A stretch of DNA of 64,000 bases from Thermodesulfobacteriota bacterium (GTDB lineage Bacteria > Desulfobacterota > Desulfobacteria > Desulfobacterales > Desulfosudaceae), in contig JBFMDX010000017.1 of NCBI GenBank assembly GCA_040753795.1, positions 1 to 64,000 on the forward strand, written 5' to 3'. The translations under genes were made by a program, and so were the position numbers. Below, in pieces: positions 11,801-18,604 of this stretch. Numbering within the stretch: position 1 is the first letter of the stretch; every line of letters begins with the position of its first letter. Under the pieces are notes generated by a model. The model was not told where the DNA came from. It searched no databases and saw only the letters and a list, made by a program, of their open reading frames with translations.

Positions 11801-14800
11801 GGCATTGTTTACCAATAACAGCTTTAAGATCGCCCAGCAGATGGACGATACCTTTGTCTGGAGCAGCCGGTTCGGGGACGTTAAATATTATAATGCCCAG
11901 GGTCGCCTGACGGCCGTGGGCGACGCCACCGGCATCAAGCGCTATCTGCTCTATGACGGTCAGCAGCACGTGTCCGGCTTTGCCGACAGCAACAACCAGC
12001 AGTTCCTGTGGCTCACCTATGACGGCAGCGACCGGATCATCGAGGCCGAAGACAACCAGAACCGCCGGGTATCGTACACCTACGACCCGCAAGGCCTGTT
12101 GGCCACGGTAACGGACGTGGACAACCGCCAGACCGCCTACACCTATGACGCCGAAGGCCGGCTGACCACGGTGACCCTGCCGGCCGATCCGGGCGCCGAT
12201 CCCAACGGCTACACCATAACCTACAACGACATGGACATGGTCAAGTCCGTCCAGAACGGCCAGGGTGAAGGCAAGTTCTTCAGTTATAATTATTTTCCGG
12301 AGAAAAAGGAGCATTACGCCGCGGTTCAGGACTCCGCCGGACAGCTCCAGGAGATCTGGTACGATGAGTCCGGTTACGTAAGAAGGCGGGACAGCAACGG
12401 GCAGACCCTGTTTAACGTAGAAAAGATCGGCCGGACCGAACGCACCACCCTGAACGGCCGCGTGACCATCAAGTACTTTGACGAATGGGGCGATATCGTC
12501 AAAATAGAATATCCGGACGGTTCTTCCGTCAGCCGGCAGTACGATCGCGTCTTCCACCGCAAGATCCGCGAGACCGACGAGAACGGCCATGTTACCGCCT
12601 ATGGCTATGACGCCGAAGGCCGGATGATCCAGAAGACCGAGGCCGCGGGCACGGATGACGAGCGCGTCACCCGCTACACCTACGACGCGGCCGGCAACCT
12701 GACCGAGACCCGCGTCATCGGCACGCCGGACATCGTCACCACCATGACCTATGACAGTCTTGGCAACCAGACCTCGGTCACCGATCCGGAAGGCCATACC
12801 ACCACCTTTACCCACGACCTCATGGGCAATGTCCTGACCCGGATTGATGACGATAACCACGTCTGGACCTATACCTATGACGCCTCCGGCAACATGCTCA
12901 CCGCCGAAGACCCGCTGCACCGCGTCGTTGCTTACGAATATGACGCCTCCGGCAGAAAGACAAAGGAGATCGGGCCGGACGACAGGCAGACCCGGTTTGA
13001 ATACGACCTGGTCGGCAACCTGGTCAGACAGATCCAGGTCCTGAACGAAAACGACCCCTCCCAAAACCTGGTCACCCAGTTCGCCTATGCCTATGGCGGC
13101 AAGCTGACCGGCACCATTGACCCGGAAGGGGCCGTGACCGATTATGAATACGACTCCCGCGGTCGGCTGGTAAAAACCATCGATGCCGCCGGCAACGAAA
13201 CTGTCACCGAGTACGGCGACGCGGGCGCAAGCGGCTGTTCCTCCTGCTCCGGCGGCGCGGACCAGCCCATGCGCATCACCTATCCCACGTTCAGCAAGGC
13301 CTTTACCTATGACGAGCGCAACCGCAAGGCCGCCGAGCAGGACATCATTTCTCCGTCATCCTCAACCGGGGGATATACCGTCGAGACCCGGTTCGGATAT
13401 GATCCCGTCGGCAACCTGATCGAAAAAACCGACAAGGACGGCCGGATTACGTATTACGAGTACGACGCCTTAAACCGGCTGGTCCGTGTGACCGACCCGG
13501 CCTCGGGCCAAACCTCCTATACCTACGACAACCGCAACAACCTGGTTTCTTTGACCGATGCCGAGGGCCAGACCACGAACTTTGCGTATGACCTGAACAA
13601 CCGCCTGACCCGGGAGACCCGGCCGGAAGGTCAGCAGACGACCTATGCTTACAATGACTCGGGCAGCCTCTCGGAAAAGCTTGACGCCAAAGGCCAGCGC
13701 GCGGCTTACACCTATGACGCCGCCGGCCAGATGACCGAGACCCGGTATTATGACGCTGGCAACGTTCTGGTCAAGACCGTGACGTTCACCTATGACAATG
13801 CCGGCCGCCTGACCGGGTATGAGGACAAAAACGGCGCCGGCATCACCTCGTCTTCGGCAGCTTACGTTTACGATGCCGCCGGCAGAAAGACGGGCGAGAC
13901 GATTAATTTTGGAGACGGGACGTTCAGCAAAACGCATTCTTACGCTTACCTGAAGAACGGCCTCAAGGAGAGCTTTACTGGGCCGGACAACGTCACCTAC
14001 GGCTATCTCTATGACACGGCCAACCGCCTGGCCGGGGTGCAGATCCCGGATGCCGGCTTTATCTCCGTCAACGATTACTCCTGGAACCGGCCTTCAGGCA
14101 TGACCCTGCCCGGCGGGGCTGTAAAGGAATTTTCTTACGACCCGCTCATGCGGATCAGCCAGATCACGGCCAAGGACCCGGGCGCCAACGAACTCTTGAA
14201 TTACAATTATACCCATGACAATATGGACAACATCACGGCCAAAACCACAGAGCACGGGGATTATGGGTATGCATACGACGCCCTGCACCGGCTGACGGAT
14301 GTTGACAACCCGGAGGCCGTCAGCCTGACGGACGAAGCCTTTACCTACGACGGCGTGGGCAACCGCCTGACCTCGGCGGATCGGGACGGGGCCTGGGCAT
14401 ATAACGAAAATAATGAATTATTGTCATTGCCCAGTTTCAACGAGGAATCCGGTAGCGGCGGCCTTCAGGCCGCCAGTTACGAATACGACGCCAACGGCAA
14501 CACCGTTAAAAAGACCGTGGACGGCGTGGTCTTCAGCTATGTCTACAACACCGAAGACCGGCTGGCCCAGGTCTGGAACGGCCTGCCGAACTCCGGAACG
14601 CTGACGGCGAGCTACTATTATGACCCGTTCGGCCGCAGGCTGTGGAAAGATGTCGGCGGCGCAAAGACATACTTCCATTATGCCGATGAAGGCCTGGTGG
14701 CGGAAATAGATGCCTCCGGAACCGTGGTCAAGGCCTATGGCTGGCAGCCGGGCGGAACGTGGGGCACCGATCCGCTGTTCATGAAGAGCGGTGGGAGTTA

Positions 14801-15410
14801 TTACTTCTACCACAACGATCACCTCGGTACCCCGCAGAAGCTGACGGCCAGGAGCGGGGAAGTGGTCTGGAGCGCGACGTATGAGAGCTTTGGCAAGGCC
14901 GTGGTTGAGGTTGAGACGGTTGAGAATAATCTGCGGTTCCCGGGCCAATACTACGATGAAGAGACCGGCCTGCATTATAATTGGTGGAGATATTATGAGC
15001 CGGGGACGGGGAGATATCTGAGGACGGATCCGAATGGGGTTGAAGGAGGGGTGAACTTTTATGTTTATGCCAGCTCCGAGCCCATTAACCATTTCGATAG
15101 TGAAGGATTGGAAACATGTGGTAGTGGGTGGAATGAAGCTTTAGTCCCTGATAATCCCTTTAACTTTCAGTTCTCTGATTGTTGTGTAGCTCATGATGAA
15201 TGCTATGGAACATGTGGTAATTCTCAGAGACAATGTGATGACAATTTTGAATCATGTATGTTAGGTTCATGTAGCGGAATAACACGCCCAATGAGACAGT
15301 CTGTATGTAGAACATGGGCAAGGAGATATGCTAATGCAGTTAGAAGGTTCGGTGCCACAGCATTTAATAATGCACAGGAGCATTGTAGCTGTATAACTCC
15401 CCCGCCTTAA
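2853..15410 (+). CDS. Giant Sec-exported RHS/YD-repeat polymorphic toxin with phospholipase A2-like C-terminal tip
   Basis: The ATG at 2853 has a GGAGG nine bases upstream (2839-2843), which favours it over the GTG at 2826. The protein is about 4185 residues. Order: signal peptide (about 1-65, ending PAAAATN); right-handed parallel beta-helix built from near-identical 210-residue repeats (to about 690); Fn3-like and Ig-like domains (about 880-2100); further beta-sandwich domains including a carboxypeptidase-regulatory-like one (about 2580-2680); a Cys-rich linker (about 2790-2900); RHS shell with many YD repeats such as YTYDAEGRL and YTYDAAGNLTE (about 2910-3980); RHS core-associated domain with HNDHLGTP, LRFPGQYYDEETGLHYN and DSEGL; and a 99-residue tip. 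The tip holds SDCCVAHDECYGTCG, the CCxxHDxCY signature of secreted phospholipase A2, with further paired cysteines. Tip codon use is visibly AT-rich compared with the shell, the usual sign of tip exchange. The signal peptide and lack of a PAAR domain suggest Sec export and a WapA-like contact toxin rather than type VI cargo; that is inference. Confidence 0.9.
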   Translation: MTALLFGKRQRMAGKDLLNFRTTVARALITLLMAALGWMAAGYPAAAATNVSGNITASTTWTVAGSPYIVTGNVTVRNSAVLTIAPGATVKFNAGTGLYVSYSTYTGAIYAVGTQENPITFTSNAANPAPGDWRGIYFDNYTTDASTRLSYCIVEYGGNTTNANIYLDNASPTIQNCTIRHSSAHGIYLNASYPTISDCHISSNQSNGIYSENGTGSHTGMTISGNEFVSNGGAAISTLGYINNITGSYGAGNGQDRIQVRAGNITGSCTWAKQDLPYAVTGNVTIRNGAVLTIAPGATVKFNAGTGLYVSYSTYTGAICAVGTQENPITFTSNAANPAPGDWRGIYFDNYTADASTRLSYCIVEYGGNTINANIYLDNASPIIQNCIIRHSSAHGIYLNASYPTISDCHISSNQSNGIYSENGTGSHTGMTISGNEFVSNGGAAISTLGYINNITGSYGSGNGQDRIQVRAGNITGSCTWAKQDLPYAVAGNVTVRNGAVLTIAPGATVKFNAGTGLYVSYSTYTGAIYAVGTQGNPITFTSNAANPAPGDWRGIYFDNYTTDASTRLSYCIVEYGGNTTNANIYLDNASPTIQNNIIRQSSHSGVYVYGTGCNNAVIDCNNLIENVHGFYAAGSAVPASIDGNNFMNNSGYGAYNSTSTTTVIAGNNWWIGNGTNYNNKVNADPLRTSASTCVEAPPPNVTGITPANGSFFLPANAPQAVVVTFIEYADGSIDLNNSLYAVKDGDGNPVNGAWQLSDDTHLIFTPDGGVFGEAAYTVTIRLQDSVGNQSPQSICHFEVDGTPPEAPVVNPVPARTSAGSQSISGTKEAYASILLNDTEVVAHTALTTWQYTATLAEGANTLVFKAVDRAGNQSAPAAPVEIYWDNVVPEPVTTLSADGNGDGTTVNLSWTYNETAQGGDVDHYAVYRNAPVDGACALTDVSGLTPIATVPSGTTTYQATGLTRGSSYCFALVAVDATDQFNPAVNAVLAAPIDTGLPAEATGIYVSDCQNNSLTFAWTPSASSDLAHHKVFFDGDTTGVVIPAGTNTYTATGLNPASTYTFRIVAVDNDGNVATGVQINAATLIANPTGLSADAHDGYVNLTWSAPALNDSVPVTPFKHYAVYKSTAHFPTVEGSPSVSGLTPVTTTSSTSVKMSNLVNGQTYYFAVVTVNISNGKTTSVTEIPATPQADSQPPQIGAVTFNGTDLSGSTISTSGTIQVAATDTAGISRVVFMVLKGGDTVYTTTDYSSPYTYNMNILTLANGNDYLLRVTVYDTLGNQSVQDFNFNINLPAPAAPQIVSPANGFETNQTVITVTGTAEALSTITYYVNDTPQAETVTTSASRSFSGRVTLVKGSSDITPNVIKARAANRSGQSPDSNSVTVILNTAIPEAPAHLTAAPLEAGKIKLIWDCTATDLAGFNIYRHTASFDSTGGATRVNSVPVKTMQYVDAPTEGLYHYRVTSVSSAGNESLLSNEVTVQSDATGPEAVNITYTPQGPVDSATGAMGPGRVNVTLQVSEALMAAPFFSMAPDGGALIPVELTRLSDTQYAGYFTVSPGTISAMTYAVFSARDKVGNRGSDIQQEEDRRIRIDTRGPEVRRLEVQPAAPIDNNGAVTVTAVFGLDEPISQSLDAPNIQWALSGNPAVPYPIDSLVEIDPPQSDDAQTWQAVFIIPAITVSSDSEDLSFVFEGVDALGNVGTTVSADNQFQIYKGVLPSLAAPTGLSGISQASGVIKLTWNPVDNASGYQIYRRGPNESELAAYGSPLGGNITELVDDSPAGEGSHVYAVTSLRQVNGQTAESARSVTITVMSDSLAPAPPTNLSLTLAANGINAAWTPQNYTEPVNFSLYRAASDITSITNMTPLIKGIPMANTAVVDPQPSLTAHYYVVAAVDAAGNISEPSTSAYLDFSLLPVSALHINQTDLAAPIVSWTPPGNIDGCRIYLGQGAVKRLLAPDLITTNTYTDTGYAGDQRTYTVTAVNAQDVESLERSITLPKVTAGLAAGAALKRGIMNALPYTVTNQSSTDITNMALRVDVTLAGGAVRSHQSPAFSLAAGESKTVSVIVGGYSDLPDVANMTTVIEITEDVNETVEIVRTGEIEVGDGLLGLQLTAETFTRGGEGMVRFSLENTCAEEIELISARDFGKNPSNEVIFYLTDADGNYLAAKNYQCATGSNVVTLSDGTSVIRIPPGGTFESATTALSVSANAPENLTVGLEIGHIYYHYHQADEVVLGKMSTSTAVTLTDTTYLGEITSITPAASTGDTDITISGRALERSTGAPLAGVPLTVVITCRGFERKVVVYTDNSGGFVYLFKPPAGESGAYQVCAVHPELTERPVQGTFVINRVSLQYNAYNLTIPRNDDHTVTLKATAGSGTAVTNLRFEYLAGDQAGGVLPAGVTVSPGAPINLASGANGQVSFSVQADDSAADNGQIVLRLVSDNGPAGGWATLPVNLHLIEAQPALWYSPDYVETGVNLGTSVTETVTLENKGYADLEGVSLSLVDAGGNAAPNWIYIASSAQVGNIKPGAASRVDIVFAPPSSQAQGIYSHYLRVSSLNHAAVDILLRAIVTTDVTGRALFKVSDIYTGTPDDSGTPIYGLAGARITLRNEATMADYTLTTDAQGEALSGQIPVGSYLYRIRAANHEEASGRIWIKPGITQAQEVFLTSQLVTVEWEVVETTIVDRYDIIYTAKFETDVPAAVVVADPVVVPIPSGMKVGDVMNGEITLTNHGLIRADDVVMTPPSSKYYRVEYLGVPDSILPHQSVSVPYRITCLQVSGATGEEGTGGLEKCCTDHRACGYTSYTYTCANGTTLTGSFMSCYTWKDNCFFAEKCIDLPTEREEGEGSIDPDKLDMINKDLDELEKGEDGLFGGDFAAACAPKPDCPEPDEETCEIKSFYLLNGTMQTGSEVDLLHFTYTREDTDLTLQVPGGRFELARQYRDKQWDWGLAKYNLKMEYSGSQIDVIDKDSIKYRKATGTPTGVKALFTNNSFKIAQQMDDTFVWSSRFGDVKYYNAQGRLTAVGDATGIKRYLLYDGQQHVSGFADSNNQQFLWLTYDGSDRIIEAEDNQNRRVSYTYDPQGLLATVTDVDNRQTAYTYDAEGRLTTVTLPADPGADPNGYTITYNDMDMVKSVQNGQGEGKFFSYNYFPEKKEHYAAVQDSAGQLQEIWYDESGYVRRRDSNGQTLFNVEKIGRTERTTLNGRVTIKYFDEWGDIVKIEYPDGSSVSRQYDRVFHRKIRETDENGHVTAYGYDAEGRMIQKTEAAGTDDERVTRYTYDAAGNLTETRVIGTPDIVTTMTYDSLGNQTSVTDPEGHTTTFTHDLMGNVLTRIDDDNHVWTYTYDASGNMLTAEDPLHRVVAYEYDASGRKTKEIGPDDRQTRFEYDLVGNLVRQIQVLNENDPSQNLVTQFAYAYGGKLTGTIDPEGAVTDYEYDSRGRLVKTIDAAGNETVTEYGDAGASGCSSCSGGADQPMRITYPTFSKAFTYDERNRKAAEQDIISPSSSTGGYTVETRFGYDPVGNLIEKTDKDGRITYYEYDALNRLVRVTDPASGQTSYTYDNRNNLVSLTDAEGQTTNFAYDLNNRLTRETRPEGQQTTYAYNDSGSLSEKLDAKGQRAAYTYDAAGQMTETRYYDAGNVLVKTVTFTYDNAGRLTGYEDKNGAGITSSSAAYVYDAAGRKTGETINFGDGTFSKTHSYAYLKNGLKESFTGPDNVTYGYLYDTANRLAGVQIPDAGFISVNDYSWNRPSGMTLPGGAVKEFSYDPLMRISQITAKDPGANELLNYNYTHDNMDNITAKTTEHGDYGYAYDALHRLTDVDNPEAVSLTDEAFTYDGVGNRLTSADRDGAWAYNENNELLSLPSFNEESGSGGLQAASYEYDANGNTVKKTVDGVVFSYVYNTEDRLAQVWNGLPNSGTLTASYYYDPFGRRLWKDVGGAKTYFHYADEGLVAEIDASGTVVKAYGWQPGGTWGTDPLFMKSGGSYYFYHNDHLGTPQKLTARSGEVVWSATYESFGKAVVEVETVENNLRFPGQYYDEETGLHYNWWRYYEPGTGRYLRTDPNGVEGGVNFYVYASSEPINHFDSEGLETCGSGWNEALVPDNPFNFQFSDCCVAHDECYGTCGNSQRQCDDNFESCMLGSCSGITRPMRQSVCRTWARRYANAVRRFGATAFNNAQEHCSCITPPP
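3065..4640 (+). repeat. 630-base near-identical tandem coding repeat (2.5 copies)
   Basis: Copies run about 3065-3694, 3695-4324 and 4325-4640. The string TTTCGTACAGTACGTATACG occurs at 3780 and again exactly 630 bases before and after. Each copy encodes 210 residues of parallel beta-helix (motifs TIAPGATVKFNAGTGLYV, GDWRGIYFDNY, YCIVEYGGNT). Only scattered substitutions separate them. Copies 1 and 3 share variants that copy 2 lacks (for example ACGACCGATG against ACGGCGGATG near 3276, 3906 and 4536). Confidence 0.95.
15111..15407 (+). other. Phospholipase A2-like toxin tip of the RHS protein
   Basis: This is the segment after the RHS core motif ending in DSEGLE. It contains a CGSG loop suited to calcium binding, the catalytic-type CCVAHDECY (the His codon is at 15192 and the Asp codon at 15195), and a second acidic/Cys block QCDDNFESC. 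In secreted PLA2 enzymes the His-Asp pair hydrolyses the sn-2 ester of phospholipids with calcium. About 12 cysteines in 99 residues imply a disulphide-bonded fold outside the cytoplasm. Base composition is visibly lower in GC than the preceding RHS shell. Confidence 0.85.
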
Positions 15411-15446
15411 AGAGAAGTCGTTGCATTATTATAGAATGGAGGAGAA

Positions 15447-15707
15447 ATGCCAATAATTATTTTTTTTATAGTTATTATCGCACTGAACTTTGCTTTCAGT
15501 AAAAAAGTAAAGTCATTAACAAGTGCAGTATATATATCAGCCATAGTTAGTGTTCTAACATCAATTTGTTTCCAAGTGTTGGCTTATATTTTTATGGGCT
15601 ATTTAGATCCTTTTCTTCCCATTGCATTTGTCATACAGATAGTAATTGCATTTGTGATTGGTTTTGTAATCAACATGTTTATTCTGAAGCTTAAAGGGGA
15701 CAAGTAG
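15447..15707 (+). CDS. Small three-TM membrane protein, candidate immunity protein for the PLA2-like tip
   Basis: This 86-residue protein follows the RHS stop by 36 bases and has a strong GGAGGAG ribosome site four bases before the ATG. It is almost entirely hydrophobic: segments around residues 2-17, 26-50 and 54-80, with a basic loop FSKKVKS and tail KLKGDK. Its codons are as AT-rich as the toxin tip and unlike the RHS shell, so tip and small gene appear to have arrived together. Immunity genes of RHS and CDI-type toxins typically lie directly downstream of the tip, and inner-membrane immunity proteins fit a lipid-attacking toxin. I do not recognise the family; the immunity role is inferred from position and composition. 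Confidence 0.65.
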   Translation: MPIIIFFIVIIALNFAFSKKVKSLTSAVYISAIVSVLTSICFQVLAYIFMGYLDPFLPIAFVIQIVIAFVIGFVINMFILKLKGDK

Positions 15708-16190
15708 GGGCCGACCGCTCCCCCTCGCCAGGGGCCGTCACAGGCCTTGCAGCTTGTAGGTTTTGACTCCTTGACTGACTACGCCCCGCCTTTGTTATGA
15801 CCCGGAAGACCGAGGCTTCGGGCACGGACGATGAACGCGTCACCCGTTACACTTCGGCGGGGCACACACCCGTAACCCATTTCTTTTTTAACCGCTCGGT
15901 TGGGCAAGGCCTTGTGCCGGCCCTGTCTCCGCCGGGCGTGTACTATACAAAAACTCATACGGGCTAAAAATCAGGCCTATCAAGTGCTCAAGGCAGAAAA
16001 TCAGATCAAAATCTCATTCGTTTTTTGAGGGTGTGGAGCAGGGCAGAGAGAATTTCCGGGGTTCCAGTCAAAAGTTGGGCTTTTGAAGGCGGGGTTATGG
16101 CGGTAGTCGACAAGCCAGTCCGGTTGAATCAGTAAATCCCATCGGCAATCGTTTTATGGATGTGCGGTTTTGGTTATAAAGCGGCTGTCG
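15708..16190. other. 483-base intergenic stretch with RHS relic, between candidate immunity gene and transposase
   Basis: No convincing gene is present. A 56-base YD-repeat relic lies at 15797-15852. The rest holds GC-rich stretches with no open frame that matches a family I recognise, and probably one flank of the insertion sequence. I could not define a terminal inverted repeat or target duplication by eye. Confidence 0.6.
15797..15852 (+). pseudogene. Decayed RHS/YD-repeat fragment
   Basis: These 56 bases match 12624-12679 inside the RHS gene at 48 of 56 positions with no gap. Translation in the matching frame gives MTRKTEASGTDDERVTRYT against MIQKTEAAGTDDERVTRYT in the intact gene. The similarity stops abruptly on both sides. 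It is best read as a remnant of a displaced RHS 3' end, as left behind when new toxin tips are inserted upstream, or of a second RHS gene broken by the transposon. Confidence 0.75.
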
Positions 16191-17270
16191 TCAGGCGGCC
16201 TTTTTTACATGGTAATGGTTGAGCAGCCCTCCGAGCATGGGGTCACAAACAACATCTCCGATATCGGCCGGTTGTTCAGGATAGTCAAATCCTTCCGGTA
16301 TGAGGTTGTCGATGCCTTGGTGAGGCCGCTGCCGGTTGTGATGGGTTTCGATACAGCGCAACACGTGACGAAAGTGCCTTTCTCCCAGGGGGATGATGTT
16401 GTCCAGGGTTTCTCTGGCTTCCCGGACAAATCGCTCCGCGTAAGCGTTGCACATGGGGGCATGGGGCGGCGTTTTGACGATTTTAATGCCGTCGGTTTTG
16501 ATGATGAAATCAAACGGCAAAAAACTGGCGTCCCGGTCGTGGATGATGTAGCGGCAGGATGCCCTGTCATCAGAAAATTTCATGGACAGGTTTCTGGCCT
16601 GCTGCTGCATCCAGGCGCTGTCCGGGTTGGGCGTGCAACCGGCAATATGGACGCGGCGGGTGCCAAGGTGGATGAAAAACAACACGTAAAAAGTGACCAG
16701 CCCGGTTTTTGTCCAGACCTCTTCGGTAAAAAAGTCAGTGGCCCAGGCGACGTTCAGGTGGGACTGGATAAAGGTTTTCCAGGGCAGGCCCTTTCTCTGG
16801 GGCGAAGGCGGCAGGCCGTGCTTCTTTAAGATGTTGGCCACCGTAGTCGGGGCAAGGCAGTGGCCCAGCTTTTTCAGTTCGCCGGCGATGCGGGTATAGC
16901 CCATGCGGGCGTTTTCTTGCGCGATTTTTACAATCAGATGCTCGGTCTCTGACGGCGTTTGCGGCCGTCCTGGTTTTTTTTGGGTGTTGTCGAAGGTCCA
17001 TTTTTCTTTTTTCATGCGCCGGTGCCAGGCCAGCAGAGTCTCCGGCCTGACGATGGAGACGACATCGGCCAGCCAATCCTTGATGGGCAGGCCGTATCGG
17101 ACCAGAAGGGCTCTTTCGTTTTCCGTAAACCAGATGCGTTTGCCGATTTTGCCGCGCAGGATTTTGACCTGCTGGCGCAGGTAGGCGTTTTCAAGCGCAT
17201 ATCGGGAATTTAACAACAGGCCGAGCTTTTCCGTCAATTGCGCGGCCAGATGAGACAGAGCGCCGTCCAT
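16191..17270 (-). mobile_element. Integrase-core (DDE, rve-type) transposase, apparently intact
   Basis: A 359-residue transposase. The N-terminal part is helical with a leucine-rich segment and helix-turn-helix region (ETLLAWHRRMKKEKW), followed by the HTH_21-like block ENARMGYTRIAGELKKLG. The retroviral-integrase fold carries the expected acidic residues: Asp in WATDFF, Asp in IIHDRDASF, and Glu in NAYAERFVREARETLD. The layout fits IS3/IS481-related single-ORF transposases common in Deltaproteobacteria. Both ends of the coding frame look complete, with no frameshift. It sits directly downstream of the RHS toxin locus and is oriented against it. Terminal inverted repeats were not identifiable. 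Confidence 0.85.
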
Positions 17271-17369
17271 GGATGCCTTTCATTTTTTTGAGTGACTGTG
17301 ATATTTAAACCCGAGAATAAGTACGCAGTCTTATAGCGGTAACAGCACGTTCAGGTCAATGGTGTTCCG

Positions 17370-18137
17370 ATGATTTGTCCCAAATGTCAGCATGAACAGG
17401 ATGAAGGCCATCGGGAATGCGTGAAGTGCGGCGTCATCTTTGAAAAATACGAGGCTTGTCAGCAGGCCCTGCATCGGCCTCAGTCGCCGTCCCGGGTTAT
17501 ACCGAAACAGGACAGCACGGAAGAGGGGGACGGGTTCTTTCCCATCATCAAGGAAATCCTGTTCCATGTTCCGGATGAGGTGAACGCCTTCTCCTTCTGG
17601 GCGCGGACGATATTGCTGGCGGTGTTGTTTGTCTGGGGCTGGAAACTGATCCTGGCGCCCATTGCCGGCAACACCTCGGGCAACTCTTTCATGCACCTGG
17701 TCAATCTGCCGTTCCACGAGGCCGGGCACCTGATTTTCAGTCCCTTCGGCCGGATCATGCGTTCTCTGGGCGGCACCCTGGGGCAGATACTGATGCCCGC
17801 GGTTTGCATGGTGGTGCTGCTGATCCAGACCCGGGACACTTTCGGCGCGGCGGTGGTGCTCTGGTGGATCGGAGATAATTTTCTCGATATCGCGCCGTAT
17901 ATCAACGACGCCCGGTCCCTGACCCTGCCGCTGCTGGGCGGCAATACCGGCCGGAGCGCACCATACGGGTTCCATGACTGGGAATTCATCTTAAAGGAGC
18001 TTCATCTTGCCCAGTACGATCATTTCCTGGCCAACACGTCCCATAAGCTGGGCGCCCTGATCATGATGCTGTCATTTGTATGGGGGGCCGTTGTGCTGTT
18101 CCGGCAGTATAAGACAATGATGCGCCGCCTGACATAA
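17370..18137 (+). CDS. Zinc-ribbon plus HExxH polytopic membrane protein (M50-like)
   Basis: A 255-residue protein. Residues 1-30 form a zinc ribbon (CPKCQHEQ, then CVKCGVIF). After a linker come several hydrophobic segments, and about residue 112 the motif NLPFHEAGHLIF supplies an HEAGH zinc-protease signature inside a membrane region, as in site-2-protease-like M50 peptidases. A later Asp in WWIGDNFLDIAPYI could act as the third ligand, but the usual second M50 motif (NxxPxxxxDG) is not evident. Proteolytic activity is therefore a hypothesis. It stands alone between the transposase and the tRNA gene. Confidence 0.7.
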   Translation: MICPKCQHEQDEGHRECVKCGVIFEKYEACQQALHRPQSPSRVIPKQDSTEEGDGFFPIIKEILFHVPDEVNAFSFWARTILLAVLFVWGWKLILAPIAGNTSGNSFMHLVNLPFHEAGHLIFSPFGRIMRSLGGTLGQILMPAVCMVVLLIQTRDTFGAAVVLWWIGDNFLDIAPYINDARSLTLPLLGGNTGRSAPYGFHDWEFILKELHLAQYDHFLANTSHKLGALIMMLSFVWGAVVLFRQYKTMMRRLT

Positions 18138-18275
18138 AGCCCTTCTCTCCCAGACAGGTGCCGAAGGTGTTCTTTTTCGACAGGCTTTCTCATGGAATAT
18201 ACCTCCACTCAATCGGCAGTTCTGAAGTTGAAGCGGTCAAGGTCTTTGACAGAGAAATTTGAAAAGTCCCACACG

Positions 18276-18313
18276 GAAAAAAGAAGGGGCGCAGCCGGTA
18301 GCCGCAACCCCTT
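18276..18313 (-). terminator. Intrinsic terminator of tRNA-Arg
   Basis: Read on the minus strand, an AAGGGG...CCCCTT stem continues into a GCGGC/GCTGC stem with a short TACC loop, and is followed by CTTTTTT. It lies 8 bases after the tRNA 3' end, in the right orientation to end its transcript. Confidence 0.75.
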
Positions 18314-18321
18314 GAATTTGC

Positions 18322-18398
<77 letters not shown>

Positions 18399-18604
18399 GG
18401 AAAAATCAATTGTCCATTACCATACGACCCCGGTGATGTCCATAAAAAAAATTGGCCCGTATCCGGATTCGGGCATTAAACTCCTTGTATATGATCTTAT
18501 TTTCCGTTACGATAATATGCTTGAAAATATTATAAAAACATGACCACAACCAATTCATCGCAGCGGATGCCCCAACGGCATTCCCCGGCAGGAAAAACAA
18601 ACCC

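Noticed and set aside
15960-17369. Terminal inverted repeats of the insertion sequence
   Set aside because: The flanks share only a direct TTTTTTGAG-like string; no inverted pair or target duplication could be verified by eye.
18490-18604. CTTGAAA upstream of rpoH as a sigma-32 promoter
   Set aside because: The -35-like string at about 18520 has no CCCCAT-type -10 at the right distance, and no sigma-70 pair is convincing either.
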